Under the pieces are notes generated by a model. That model made no database searches, was not told the origin of the DNA, and saw only the letters and a program-made list of their open reading frames with translations. The translations under genes were made by a program, and so were the position numbers. 64,000 nt of DNA, taken from contig NZ_VTTO01000011.1 of the NCBI RefSeq assembly GCF_008364825.1, forward strand, positions 173,245-237,244. Direction: 5' to 3'. Source of the stretch: Azospirillum sp. B21. Lineage in GTDB: Bacteria > Pseudomonadota > Alphaproteobacteria > Azospirillales > Azospirillaceae. The first letter of the stretch is position 1; the number at the start of each line of letters is the position of its first letter. Below are positions 53,842 through 62,352 of this stretch, in pieces.

Positions 53842-53858
53842 TGGCAACTGACTTGCCA
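53842..53858 (-). promoter_or_regulatory. Sigma-54-type promoter upstream of hupD
   Basis: TGGCAAGTCAGTTGCCA on the minus strand has GG and GC separated by 10 nt and keeps TGGCA and TTGC. It is a 17-bp inverted repeat, so it also reads as a -24/-12 element on the plus strand. It lies 177 nt before hupD and would drive the maturation genes. Confidence 0.55.
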
Positions 53859-53879
53859 GTCTGGCTGGATGGTTGCCGA

Positions 53880-55172
53880 TCAGCGCCGACGCGTCAGTTT
53901 TGCCGATCGCTGTATCAACTCGCGCTCGGTCACATGCTTCATATGCTCAGGAACGTCGATTTCCCCACCGATCAGCGGACCGGCGACGTATGAAGCGCCT
54001 GCATCCCCGGCCACCCGCAGCATCGCTGCCGTTCGGATGCCGTCGACGAAGAACAGCATGCCATGTCGGCGCACATGGGCCCCGAGACTGTTGATGCGGT
54101 TGGCCGCCCGCGTCTCCGGTTCACCGGGCTGGATGGTCACCCCCAGACCACGGACGCCCGCCTGCGCGAAGGCTGCGAGGTTCGGTGTGCCATCGTCGAT
54201 CAGCACGAGGATCGCGCGGCAATAAGACTTCAGGACGGTCGTGATCTCGGCCACGCGACCGTATGGCACCCCAGGCGGGACCCCGTGCAAGACGAAAACC
54301 ATGAAAGGTCGGAGGTGAACAGGAATTTCATGACAAACGGAAATATATTCCCGCCGGTAGCGACCGACCGAAAGCGTTGAAAAGCCAACGGTCACATTCT
54401 GCATATAGCGGAAGCTGTTCTGATATAGCTCCCCATATATCTCGACAGACCGGCGCAGAACCTCGACATCCGCTTCGAACATGTGCTCTTCATAACGCAT
54501 CTCGTCGGTGGACAATGCGCCGAGGAGTCTCTTCGTCGCGCCATCGGGGTGACAGACATAGGTGGACAGAACCTTGTGCGATACGTCGAAGACCGGACGG
54601 AAACAGATGTCGGGCCGGAAAGCCTCCAACTCGGAAGCCACCGTTGCGCCAACCGGACGACCCTCCCCCACCTCCGTGATGGATGGTGGCGAGGCGGCGC
54701 TCTGCTGCAACAGGCTCGCCATCAGCTGATCGAGCGACTTCTCTTCGACGACCAGATGTCCATCGATCTCGGTCACGATGCTGCGTACGGCTATCCGGCT
54801 GGTATCCGCGCTTCCCAACATGAGCCGATGGAGTTCGGCAACGATCCGGCCGGAGACGAGTTCACCGGCCTGCCGGTCCAATGTGGCGAAAACAACCAGA
54901 TAGTTCGCTTCATCGGCACGCAGCCAGACATCGGATGGCCCCATATGCCGGACAAGCAACCGTTCGGTCTGGTCATGAACACGCGCTTTGACACTGCCCC
55001 AGCGGTCACCGAGCTCTGTCCGCAGCGCACTCAGGCCGATCAATTGGATGGAGCCGGCGGCATGACGATCTCCGCCGGCCAGCAGGTGCCGCAGCCGCAC
55101 TATCGTCTGCGAAGGGATCGCAACGGACTCTTCAGCGCAGCTTTCCGGTTTGACGGGTGTCTGTTCTGTCAT
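53880..55172 (-). CDS. Hypothetical protein resembling degenerate GGDEF/EAL folds
   Basis: A 430-residue soluble protein from ATG 55172 with an AGGAGG-like ribosome site. Residues 30-150 look like a nucleotide-cyclase fold (VWLRADEANYLVVFATLDRQAGELVSGRIVAELHRLM) without GGDEF. The C-terminal half (about 190-420) resembles an EAL-type barrel ending AGASYVAGPLIGGEI, but lacks the EAL motif and the metal-binding acids. It is therefore unlikely to make or degrade cyclic-di-GMP and may be a sensor or scaffold. It lies between hupV and hupD in the same direction. The family call is tentative. Confidence 0.6.
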   Translation of the reverse strand: MTEQTPVKPESCAEESVAIPSQTIVRLRHLLAGGDRHAAGSIQLIGLSALRTELGDRWGSVKARVHDQTERLLVRHMGPSDVWLRADEANYLVVFATLDRQAGELVSGRIVAELHRLMLGSADTSRIAVRSIVTEIDGHLVVEEKSLDQLMASLLQQSAASPPSITEVGEGRPVGATVASELEAFRPDICFRPVFDVSHKVLSTYVCHPDGATKRLLGALSTDEMRYEEHMFEADVEVLRRSVEIYGELYQNSFRYMQNVTVGFSTLSVGRYRREYISVCHEIPVHLRPFMVFVLHGVPPGVPYGRVAEITTVLKSYCRAILVLIDDGTPNLAAFAQAGVRGLGVTIQPGEPETRAANRINSLGAHVRRHGMLFFVDGIRTAAMLRVAGDAGASYVAGPLIGGEIDVPEHMKHVTERELIQRSAKLTRRR

Positions 55173-55664
55173 GGCAGCAACCTCCTCTTCCGGAGCCGAA
55201 GACTTCGGTCATCGGCTTGGCTCTCTGAATGAATCCGGATGCGTGTTGTCCTGGATAGGGTGCTTCGAGATCAAAAATTCCACGGATCAGGAAGGCATTT
55301 TTCAAGACATATCGAAGAACAGCTGATTGTGAATAGGTTCGAGGATGTGGGTTCATTCTCTGGCTTCGGCGGTCATGGATATTCTCGCAGACACTCCCTA
55401 AAGAATCCCAGAGGGATGGCATAAGTGAAAACCTGTATCGCGCCGCATCAATTATTGGAGCACATTGCTTCTGCAGAGGGTCACGAGCAGGCTCAGACAC
55501 TCCCCGGATACCGGCGCATTCCGATGCCATGCCCTGTTGGCGGGTGGCAGCCATTGTTCGCAGGATCGGAACGGTGAAACCGGAAACCCGGCATTTTTCC
55601 CGGACCGGCAACGGCTTAAAACCTCTCCCATCAGAACGCATCTTCCAATCCGATGGAGGTCGGC
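55173..55664. other. Low-density region without a convincing gene
   Basis: About 490 nt, noticeably less GC-rich than its surroundings. Short frames on both strands (for example 55239-55424 plus) lack ribosome sites and known features. It may hold the promoter of the leftward 430-residue protein and of the small ORF at 55665. Confidence 0.4.
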
Positions 55665-55733
55665 ATGGCCCGGCTGGTTTCACTCCTAATGTTTGTCGGC
55701 ATCATGTCCTATGCGACATTCATCATCTCCTAA
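55665..55733 (+). CDS. Possible 22-residue membrane peptide
   Basis: ATG 55665 is preceded by TGGAGGT with suitable spacing. The peptide is MARLVSLLMFVGIM followed by SYATFIIS: one hydrophobic helix with a basic start, as in many small bacterial membrane proteins. A hairpin terminator with a pyrimidine-rich tail follows at 55773. No family is recognised and the frame is very short, so this is a candidate only. Confidence 0.4.
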   Translation: MARLVSLLMFVGIMSYATFIIS

Positions 55734-55772
55734 CCGCCATCTCCCAGGACAGAGTCCAGCCCCCAACAAAGC

Positions 55773-55805
55773 GAAGGCCGCTCCACCGAGCGGCCTTCTC
55801 CTTTC
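55773..55805. terminator. Bidirectional terminator
   Basis: A 10-bp stem GAAGGCCGCT / AGCGGCCTTC with a 6-nt loop. On the plus strand TCCTTTCATT follows; it could end both the 22-codon ORF and the leftward 52-residue gene that stops at 55810. Confidence 0.65.
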
Positions 55806-55809
55806 ATTC

Positions 55810-55968
55810 CTATGCCTCGTCGTACCCGGCTTCCCGAGTTTGCCCCTCGCGGTCGCTCGCCTTTTCTGAGCCGGTCCGCTTTCCATCGTTCGCAGTCGAT
55901 GGCGTCTCCGGCACCTGCTTGTTGGCCTCACCCTGGACGGGCTGGTCTTCGGTTGGCTTGTCGCTCAT
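55810..55968 (-). CDS. Small hydrophilic hypothetical protein
   Basis: A 52-residue protein starting MSDKPTEDQPVQGEANKQ and ending AGYDEA, with only charged and polar residues, so probably disordered. ATG 55968 has a GGAG ribosome site 8 nt upstream. Its start context and composition resemble the 77-residue protein at 40808-41041. It is below usual length cut-offs and its function is unknown. Confidence 0.6.
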   Translation of the reverse strand: MSDKPTEDQPVQGEANKQVPETPSTANDGKRTGSEKASDREGQTREAGYDEA

Positions 55969-56142
55969 GACGCTCTCCAAGATCGGTTGTCCGACTCCAA
56001 CAGGCCCTACCCAAGTTCATCCCCAACTTGTTCGTATCCGGCTGGCGGCACGCGATTGGCCATGGTCCGCCGAGCGCTGTTGCATGAATTTTGACAATTT
56101 TTGAGAGTCGCGCAGTAAACCTTTGATTTTCCTACTAATTTT

Positions 56143-57606
56143 TCAATGCACCGTGCAGACCATGCATGGATCGAAGGATCGCACGATGTGCTGCACCGAC
56201 AGCGGCGTGCGCTCTCCCTCCTGCACCGGTGCGCCGACGAGAGCCTGTTCCAGCGGGCCGGGAACACCGTCGAGGTCGCGGGGGGAAAAGTTCCAGGTCG
56301 TGGGGGCGATGATCTGGTAACCGGCGATGCGCCCGCGCTCCACCCGCAGCCAGTGGCCGAGCGCACCGCGCGCCGCCTCGGTCAGACCCACCGCCTGGGC
56401 GCTGTCCGGCATCTCCGCCGTCGCGCACCAGGGGCCGTTGAGCTCGATGGCGCGCAGCCAGCCTTCCATGGCGCGAGTCGTCCGGGCCAGTTCCAGCAGG
56501 CGGGCGACCACCCGGCTGCGCACCGATCCGCCATCCTGCGCCACCAACGCCCGGATCAGCGGATGGCCGTCCACCAGTTGCCGCGCAATGGCTCCGGTCT
56601 CATAAGGAAGGCCGGCCAGCCGCGGCGCCTTGCACCAGCTGTATCCCTCCTGGTCCTCGCCGTCCGGCACGGTCGATCCGGCAAAGGGTGGGTGGGGGCG
56701 GTCCTGCCCCCCCATGCGGCTGAAGCGGTGATGCTCGGCCACCTGATCGGGGTCGAAGGCGGCGTCCCGGCCGTCTGCAAAGGTGCCGCGGCGGTAGAGA
56801 TGCCCACCGTCGGCCTCCGGATAGGCGCCGTGGCTGAGAAACCGGCCATAGGCGCGACCGAGATGAGCGAGGTCGAGATCCTCTGCGATCTCCAGGAACA
56901 GGCGGAAGTCGCCGGCCGGGCCGGAAAGACGCCAGCGTTCCAGATCCTCCGGCGCCGCAAGCTCCAGAACGCGGTCCAGCGGGGCGCCGAACAGGCTATC
57001 CTCAAGAAAGCGGCGGAAGGCGCCGACGGTGGCGAGCAGCCGCACCCGGTCGCGGGCATCCGCCGCGCGGGTCACGCCGCCGGGCTGGAGCGTCAGCGTG
57101 TGCGGCCACTTGCCGCCCAGGATGCCCAGCACATGGAACAGGTCCGCCCGCGCCGCGGTGGCACCGCGCACGGCACTGCCCTGCGCCGCCTTGAAGCGCG
57201 CCTCCGCCCGCTCGAACCATGGGCGGCCTTCATAGGCGGGCCGGGCGAAGTCGGGCATGAAGAACAGGTGGAAATGGGTCAGGTGATCGGCGGCATTCTC
57301 CGTCGCCGTCATCAGGTTGGTCGCCAGCACGCCGTTGCGCGGCACCTCCACCCCGATGGCGGCGGCAAGCGCAAGCGCCGCCGCATGGCTTTGCGAGACG
57401 GAGCAGATGCCGCAGATGCGCGGCGCCACCACCAGCGCGTCCATCGGGTCGCGCCCCTCCAGAATGCGCTCGAACCCGCGGAACAGGGGGGAGTTCACAA
57501 AGGCGGCGGAAACACGTCCGCCGTCGATCTCAAGCTTTACCTCAAGATCGCCCTCTACCCGATTGAAAGGACCCACGATCAGGCGTCGTTTCGGCTCTTC
57601 GCTCAC
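56143..57606 (-). CDS. hupV: H2-sensing regulatory hydrogenase large subunit
   Basis: A 487-residue HupV/HoxC protein from GTG 57606, 4 nt after hupU. The L1 motif is APRICGICSVSQSH (C65, C68), and the protein ends exactly at the L2 motif DPCMVCTVH. The missing C-terminal extension is characteristic of regulatory hydrogenases, which need no endopeptidase cleavage. It binds H2 at low turnover and, with HupU, signals to the kinase HupT. The 56.0-56.14 kb region beyond it is AT-rich. Confidence 0.95.
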   Translation of the reverse strand: MSEEPKRRLIVGPFNRVEGDLEVKLEIDGGRVSAAFVNSPLFRGFERILEGRDPMDALVVAPRICGICSVSQSHAAALALAAAIGVEVPRNGVLATNLMTATENAADHLTHFHLFFMPDFARPAYEGRPWFERAEARFKAAQGSAVRGATAARADLFHVLGILGGKWPHTLTLQPGGVTRAADARDRVRLLATVGAFRRFLEDSLFGAPLDRVLELAAPEDLERWRLSGPAGDFRLFLEIAEDLDLAHLGRAYGRFLSHGAYPEADGGHLYRRGTFADGRDAAFDPDQVAEHHRFSRMGGQDRPHPPFAGSTVPDGEDQEGYSWCKAPRLAGLPYETGAIARQLVDGHPLIRALVAQDGGSVRSRVVARLLELARTTRAMEGWLRAIELNGPWCATAEMPDSAQAVGLTEAARGALGHWLRVERGRIAGYQIIAPTTWNFSPRDLDGVPGPLEQALVGAPVQEGERTPLSVQHIVRSFDPCMVCTVH

Positions 57607-57610
57607 CGGC

Positions 57611-58636
57611 TCAGCCTTTCCGGGTGGGGCGGACGGTGGGCGGCACGACGATGCGGTCGGCGGCGGCATTGCGGCGCACCCGTTCCGGCGTCGCCGCCTT
57701 GGCGAGGGAGGCCAGCGCCACGAACCACGCCTTCGGCATGTCGGTCGGCAGGCCGATGGGGATGCCGGCGAATTTCGGGGTCTGCTGGAACGGATGCCCC
57801 GGCTCCTCGAAGCCCGGTGCGGTGCAGTTGATGCAGGCGGAGCCGCCGCGGGTGCAGGATCCCTCGCCGTTCCACAGGCGGGTGTTGCAGTCGGCATGCG
57901 CCTGGGTGCCCAGGCAACCGAGATGCTCCATCAGGCAGCCGAGGTCCGACGGCTTCTCCGCGCTCGCCTTGTATTCGTAATACTCGTTGCGCGGGCAGCC
58001 ATGGTGAACCAGATGGTCGGCGTAGAAACGAGGGCGCTGGTAGACGTCCAGATCCTCAGGCCGCAAGGCATCCTCGGCCAGCAGCATCAGCGTTTCCGTC
58101 ACCCAGTTGGGATGGGTCGGGCAACCGGCGACATTCACCACCGGCAGGCCACCCCGCGCGCGGAACTCTCCGCCCAGCGCCCCGCCACGTTGCGTCCCCT
58201 CATATTGCAGGCCGCAGGCATCGGCGATGTTCTCGCCGCCCGCGGTGATGCCGCCATAGGCCGCACAGGTGCCGACGGCCAGCACGGTGCCGGCGACGGC
58301 GGCCAGTTTGCGCGCCCAGTCGATGGTCGGCCGGCCGGTCCCCGCCAGCACATGGAATCGTCCGGTGCCGTTGGGCCCGCGCAGCAACGATCCCTCCACG
58401 CACAGCACGTCCAGCGGCTCCGCCCCGGACAGGATGCGCTCGAACAGATCCAGCGCCTCCGCCCCGGTTTCCTCGGACAGGCTGGGGTGCCAGAGCAGGC
58501 GGATGCCGGCCGTCTCGAACAGCGCCATCAGATCCGGGGATTCGGCGCAGAGCAGCGACATTGTGCAGCCGCCGCAGCCGCCCGATTGCAGCCACAGCAC
58601 CGACAGCGGACGCTCTCTTCGCACCTGATCGGTCAT
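57611..58636 (-). CDS. hupU: H2-sensing regulatory hydrogenase small subunit
   Basis: A 341-residue HupU/HoxB protein. It has no Tat signal, so it stays in the cytoplasm. Cluster Cys appear in LQSGGCGGCTMSLL, GTCAAYGGI, NVAGCPTHPNW, HHGCPRNEYYEYKA, GCLMEHLGCLG and GSCTRGGSACINC. ATG 58636 overlaps the hupT stop by 4 nt and has an AAGGAG ribosome site. It forms the H2 sensor with HupV. Confidence 0.95.
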   Translation of the reverse strand: MTDQVRRERPLSVLWLQSGGCGGCTMSLLCAESPDLMALFETAGIRLLWHPSLSEETGAEALDLFERILSGAEPLDVLCVEGSLLRGPNGTGRFHVLAGTGRPTIDWARKLAAVAGTVLAVGTCAAYGGITAGGENIADACGLQYEGTQRGGALGGEFRARGGLPVVNVAGCPTHPNWVTETLMLLAEDALRPEDLDVYQRPRFYADHLVHHGCPRNEYYEYKASAEKPSDLGCLMEHLGCLGTQAHADCNTRLWNGEGSCTRGGSACINCTAPGFEEPGHPFQQTPKFAGIPIGLPTDMPKAWFVALASLAKAATPERVRRNAAADRIVVPPTVRPTRKG

Positions 58637-59988
58637 CGCGCGGCTCCTTCCTTGCGCCCGGCCGCCGGCAGGGTCAGGGTGAACAGCGCCCCGCCATCCG
58701 GATGGTTGGCGGCGGCCAGCGCGCCGCCATGGTCGCGCACCAGCTGGTAGCTGATCGACAGGCCGAGCCCGGTGCCCTTGCCGACCGGCTTGGTGGTGAA
58801 GAAGGGGTCGAAGACCCGGCCCAGGATCGCATCTGGAATGCCGTGGCCGGTGTCGCGGATGGTGACGACGACCTCCCCGGCCTCCTCCCTGCCATGCAGT
58901 TCCAGCCGTTTGAGCGTAGAACCGGCCATGGCGTCGATGGCGTTCTGGACGAGGTTCATGGCGACCTGATGCAGGTGGCCGGGATGACCGGCGATCTCCA
59001 GCGTCTCCGGCAGGTCGAAGACGACAGTCAGATCCGGCATCTGCGCCTTCGCCACCCAGGTCACGGCGGACCGAAGAAGTGCCGTTAGATCAAAGCGTTC
59101 CGAGGCGTGCTTCTGTTCCGACGAGAAGCGGCGCAGCTCCGCCACGATGTCGCGCACCCGCTCCGTCCCCTCCAGCATGCCGTCCAGCGTCGCCGCCGCG
59201 TCGGCGCGGGCGCGGTCGATGCGCAGCTCCTTGCGCAGGGCCGCCAGTTCGGTAGCGCCGGCGCCCTCATGCACGCGGTCGAGATAGGCGGTCAGCCGGT
59301 CGACATAACGGCGCATGGCATGGGCGTTGCCGTAGACGAAGGAGATCGGGTTGTTCAACTCATGCGCCACGCCGGCGACCAGCCGGCCGAGCGAGGCCAT
59401 CTTTTCCGAATGGACCAGCTGCTGCTGGGTCTGCTTCAGCCCCTCATGGGCGGAGGCGAGGTCGCGGTAGGCGCGGCGCAGTTCCCCGATCGGCCGGCCG
59501 ACCAGCACCAGCCCAATGGCGTGACCGCGCTGGTCGTAGCGCACCGTGCTGTTGACCGCGACGGGGAAAGGGCCGGTCTGCCCCCGCAGAGACAGCTCCA
59601 CGTCGCTGCCACCTTCGCGCTGGAGGGCGGCGCTGCACAGCCGGGCGAAGGCGGGGTGGGAGGCGGGGTCGAGGAAGTCGCGCAACAGGCGGCCGGTCAG
59701 TTCCCGCCCGGTGCAACCGAGCGCCCGCTCGGCCGCCGGGTTGGTCTGCTCGATCCGGCCGTCGCGGTCGCAGGCGATCAGCACGTCCGTCATCGAGCCG
59801 AGGACGCTGGCGATGAAGGCCTGCGCCTCCTCCAGCTCGGCATTCTTGCGCTCCAGTTCCACCTGCTGCGACACCAGATTGGCGTAAGTCTCGTCCATCT
59901 TCCGGATCACTTCGATCCAGGCGCTCTCGGCGTCCGCATCGGGCAGCATGCCGGGAATGGAAAAGGGCTGCGACAGGGGGGCGGTCAT
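58633..59988 (-). CDS. hupT: Hydrogenase sensor histidine kinase HupT/HoxJ
   Basis: A 451-residue soluble kinase. A coiled-coil start (about 30-60) precedes a PAS domain (about 60-165). The H-box VAGVAHELNNPISF places the phosphorylated His at 209, and the ATPase domain shows NLVQNAIDAM, DTGHGIP, FDPFFTTKP and GTGLGLSIS. There is no membrane helix. It receives the H2 signal from HupUV and controls the phosphorylation state of the response regulator encoded at 48695. Confidence 0.94.
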   Translation of the reverse strand: MTAPLSQPFSIPGMLPDADAESAWIEVIRKMDETYANLVSQQVELERKNAELEEAQAFIASVLGSMTDVLIACDRDGRIEQTNPAAERALGCTGRELTGRLLRDFLDPASHPAFARLCSAALQREGGSDVELSLRGQTGPFPVAVNSTVRYDQRGHAIGLVLVGRPIGELRRAYRDLASAHEGLKQTQQQLVHSEKMASLGRLVAGVAHELNNPISFVYGNAHAMRRYVDRLTAYLDRVHEGAGATELAALRKELRIDRARADAAATLDGMLEGTERVRDIVAELRRFSSEQKHASERFDLTALLRSAVTWVAKAQMPDLTVVFDLPETLEIAGHPGHLHQVAMNLVQNAIDAMAGSTLKRLELHGREEAGEVVVTIRDTGHGIPDAILGRVFDPFFTTKPVGKGTGLGLSISYQLVRDHGGALAAANHPDGGALFTLTLPAAGRKEGAAR

Positions 59989-60036
59989 GGGGCGCAGCCT
60001 AGCATGCTCCGCCCGCTTTGGGTGTGGTGGATTTCG

Positions 60037-60246
60037 TCAGGAGGTCCAGACCGACCACAGCCCGGCAAGGCCGCTCAGCACCAGCACATAAAGCGCGAAG
60101 TCGAACAGCGGCGGGTGCCAGACCCAGCCATAGGCGCCGACCGCGCGCAACCCCCGGCGCAGCAGCGCCGACACCGCCCAGGCCACGACGGCCAGCACCA
60201 GAAGCGGGGGAAGGAACAGGCCGTAGACGTCGATCTCGCCGATCAT
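60037..60246 (-). CDS. DUF1656 (AaeX-like) membrane protein
   Basis: A 69-residue protein with two hydrophobic helices and the DUF1656 pattern EIDVYGLFLPPLLVLAVVAW and HPPLFDFALYVLVL. Such proteins accompany AaeAB-type efflux pumps. Its ATG overlaps the FUSC gene stop by 4 nt. It is the last gene of the efflux operon. Confidence 0.88.
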   Translation of the reverse strand: MIGEIDVYGLFLPPLLVLAVVAWAVSALLRRGLRAVGAYGWVWHPPLFDFALYVLVLSGLAGLWSVWTS

Positions 60247-62342
60247 GCGCGTGCCCTTTCAGGAAAATGCGTTTCGTCCGTCGGCCGTGGGTCACCGACT
60301 GCGGCATCGGGAAACAGGCTGCGCCGCAAGGACGCCAGCGCCACCACCGCCCGGTCGCGTTCGGGGCAGTGCGGCGCGGTGCCGACCGCCGACAGCAGTT
60401 CGTCCATGCTGCCCAGCAGTTCGGCCGGGGCCGGATCGGGACGCTTGGCCGACAGCGCGCGGAAATGGGCGGCGACGCCGCGCAGAAGCCGGTCCAGCAC
60501 CGGCCCGGCCGCGACACCCAGCACCGGCCGGACCCGCTGAAGCTCCACCACGTTCAGCCCGACCCGCAGGTCGCGCACCGCGTCGATGGCGTCCACATCC
60601 ACCGATCCGCCGGCCTGCGCCAGCCGGGCGGACAGCAGCCCGACGCGGTCCAGCATGCGGCTTTCGAAGCCATCGGCTGCCGGCACCGTCCTGCGTCCGG
60701 CCAGATCGGCGATCTCGCGCCAGCCGACATGCAGAAGGCGCCGGGCGCTCCAGGCGGCGCCGACTGACCGGCACAAACGGGTGACCAGCATTGCGGTGAC
60801 GATGCCGACGATCTGCCCGGCGCTGCTGTTCAGGAAGGAGGCGAAATCGCCGGTCCCGGTGTCGAGCAGGCTGAGCGAACCGCCGACGCCGAAGATCAGC
60901 GCCATCGCCTTGCCCATCGCCGCCGGCCGGGCGACGAACACGCCCAACGTCACCAACGTCGGCGCTAGGCAGAGGGCCAGGATCGGAAAGCTGTCGAAGG
61001 ACGGCAGCACCACCAGCAGATAGAAGGCCGACAGCGGCATGGAGGCCAGCGTATAGACCAGGAACAGGCGGATGCCCGGCACCGGATCGTCGAAGGACGC
61101 GAAGAAGCAGGTGAAGACCGCCACCATCATCGCCGCCACCGAGCCGGACGACCAGCCTGTCAGGATCCAGAAGGCGCAGATGACGGTGATCCCCAGCAGC
61201 GCCGCCGCTGCCGACCACAGGGCCATGCCATGGTCGAGGTGGAAGACGCCGCGCGACCGCTTGCGCGCCAACGGATCCAGATGGTCGGGCAGGGCGTGGT
61301 CGCCGGATGCGATGTGCGCCCGGAGATCCCGACAATCGCGGTGGATTTCCACCAGCGACCGCAGGCGCCGGATCAAGCTGAAGCGGGTGGCGGCCTCCCA
61401 ATCACCGGCCGAGTCCGCGGCTTCCTCCGCCGCGAGCCTGTCGAGCCAGCCGGTCAGCCGCTCGGCCTCCGCCGGATCGGCACCGGCCCCGGCGGCGATC
61501 CAGTCGCGCACCGCGGTCAACACGGGGGCCACATCCGGCGGCAGCGTACCGTCCGCCCGGCGCAGTGCGATCAGCCGGTCCTGAACCGCGGTCAGCACCG
61601 GCAGCAGATACACCATCCGGTCCTGCAAGGCCCGCATCGGCCGGGTCATCCAGCGCAGGTCGGAGGTGTCGTAAGGCAGGTGGGTGGTCATCACCCGCAA
61701 CTCGGTCAGGTCGCTCGCCATCTTGTGACGGTCGCGCAGGCGGGCGTCGATCTCCGCCCCGTCCAATGCGTCGAGCGTCCAGCGCTCCGCATCGCGCAGC
61801 GCCGCGTCGAGCTTGCCGAGCAGCACCGGACCCAAGCCCCGCGGCAGCACCACGCTGTGGATGACGGTGGCGCAGACGATGCCCAGGATGATCTCCTCCA
61901 CCCGGGCGAGGCCGGTGTCGAAGATCGCCTCTGGATTGGCGACGCCGGGGAAGACGATCAGCCCGGCGGTGTAACCGGCCAGCATGAAGACGTAGCTGCG
62001 CGGCGTACGGTCCAACAGCGAGACGAACAGGCAACCGCCGACCCACAGCCCGACCGCCAGCGACAGCAGTTCCGGCGCGTTGATCAGTTCCACCGTCAGG
62101 ATGATGGAGGCGATGCTGCCGATCACCGTGCCGACGACGCGGTACACAGCCTTGGACCGAACCGTTCCCGACAGCGGGCTCGACACCACATAGGCGGTCA
62201 GCATCGCCCAGAAGGGGCGCGGCAACCCCATGCCGAAGGCGATGTAGAGCGCCAGCATCGAGGCCGCGAAGGACTTCAGGGAGAAGACCAGCTCGTTGAA
62301 GGTCGGCGCCGGGGGCAGGGAGAGGGCAGGGGGCTTTTGCAT
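60243..62342 (-). CDS. FUSC-family (AaeB-like) efflux transporter
   Basis: A 699-residue membrane protein with two sets of about six helices separated by a large soluble region (about 170-370), the AaeB/FUSC layout. The start MQKPPALSLPPAPTF... leads into FSLKSFAASMLALYIAFGMGLPRPFWAMLTAYVV, the classical first helices. It exports aromatic carboxylates or other acids with the HlyD-type protein upstream (10-nt gap). Confidence 0.92.
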   Translation of the reverse strand: MQKPPALSLPPAPTFNELVFSLKSFAASMLALYIAFGMGLPRPFWAMLTAYVVSSPLSGTVRSKAVYRVVGTVIGSIASIILTVELINAPELLSLAVGLWVGGCLFVSLLDRTPRSYVFMLAGYTAGLIVFPGVANPEAIFDTGLARVEEIILGIVCATVIHSVVLPRGLGPVLLGKLDAALRDAERWTLDALDGAEIDARLRDRHKMASDLTELRVMTTHLPYDTSDLRWMTRPMRALQDRMVYLLPVLTAVQDRLIALRRADGTLPPDVAPVLTAVRDWIAAGAGADPAEAERLTGWLDRLAAEEAADSAGDWEAATRFSLIRRLRSLVEIHRDCRDLRAHIASGDHALPDHLDPLARKRSRGVFHLDHGMALWSAAAALLGITVICAFWILTGWSSGSVAAMMVAVFTCFFASFDDPVPGIRLFLVYTLASMPLSAFYLLVVLPSFDSFPILALCLAPTLVTLGVFVARPAAMGKAMALIFGVGGSLSLLDTGTGDFASFLNSSAGQIVGIVTAMLVTRLCRSVGAAWSARRLLHVGWREIADLAGRRTVPAADGFESRMLDRVGLLSARLAQAGGSVDVDAIDAVRDLRVGLNVVELQRVRPVLGVAAGPVLDRLLRGVAAHFRALSAKRPDPAPAELLGSMDELLSAVGTAPHCPERDRAVVALASLRRSLFPDAAVGDPRPTDETHFPERARA

Positions 62343-62352
62343 CGTAATGCGC

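Noticed and set aside
55239..55424. 61-residue plus-strand frame
   Set aside because: No ribosome site, no family pattern, and codon use unlike neighbouring genes.
55132..55683. 183-residue open frame on the minus strand
   Set aside because: It overlaps the start of the 430-residue gene, has no ribosome site or recognisable domain and lies in a region of mixed composition.
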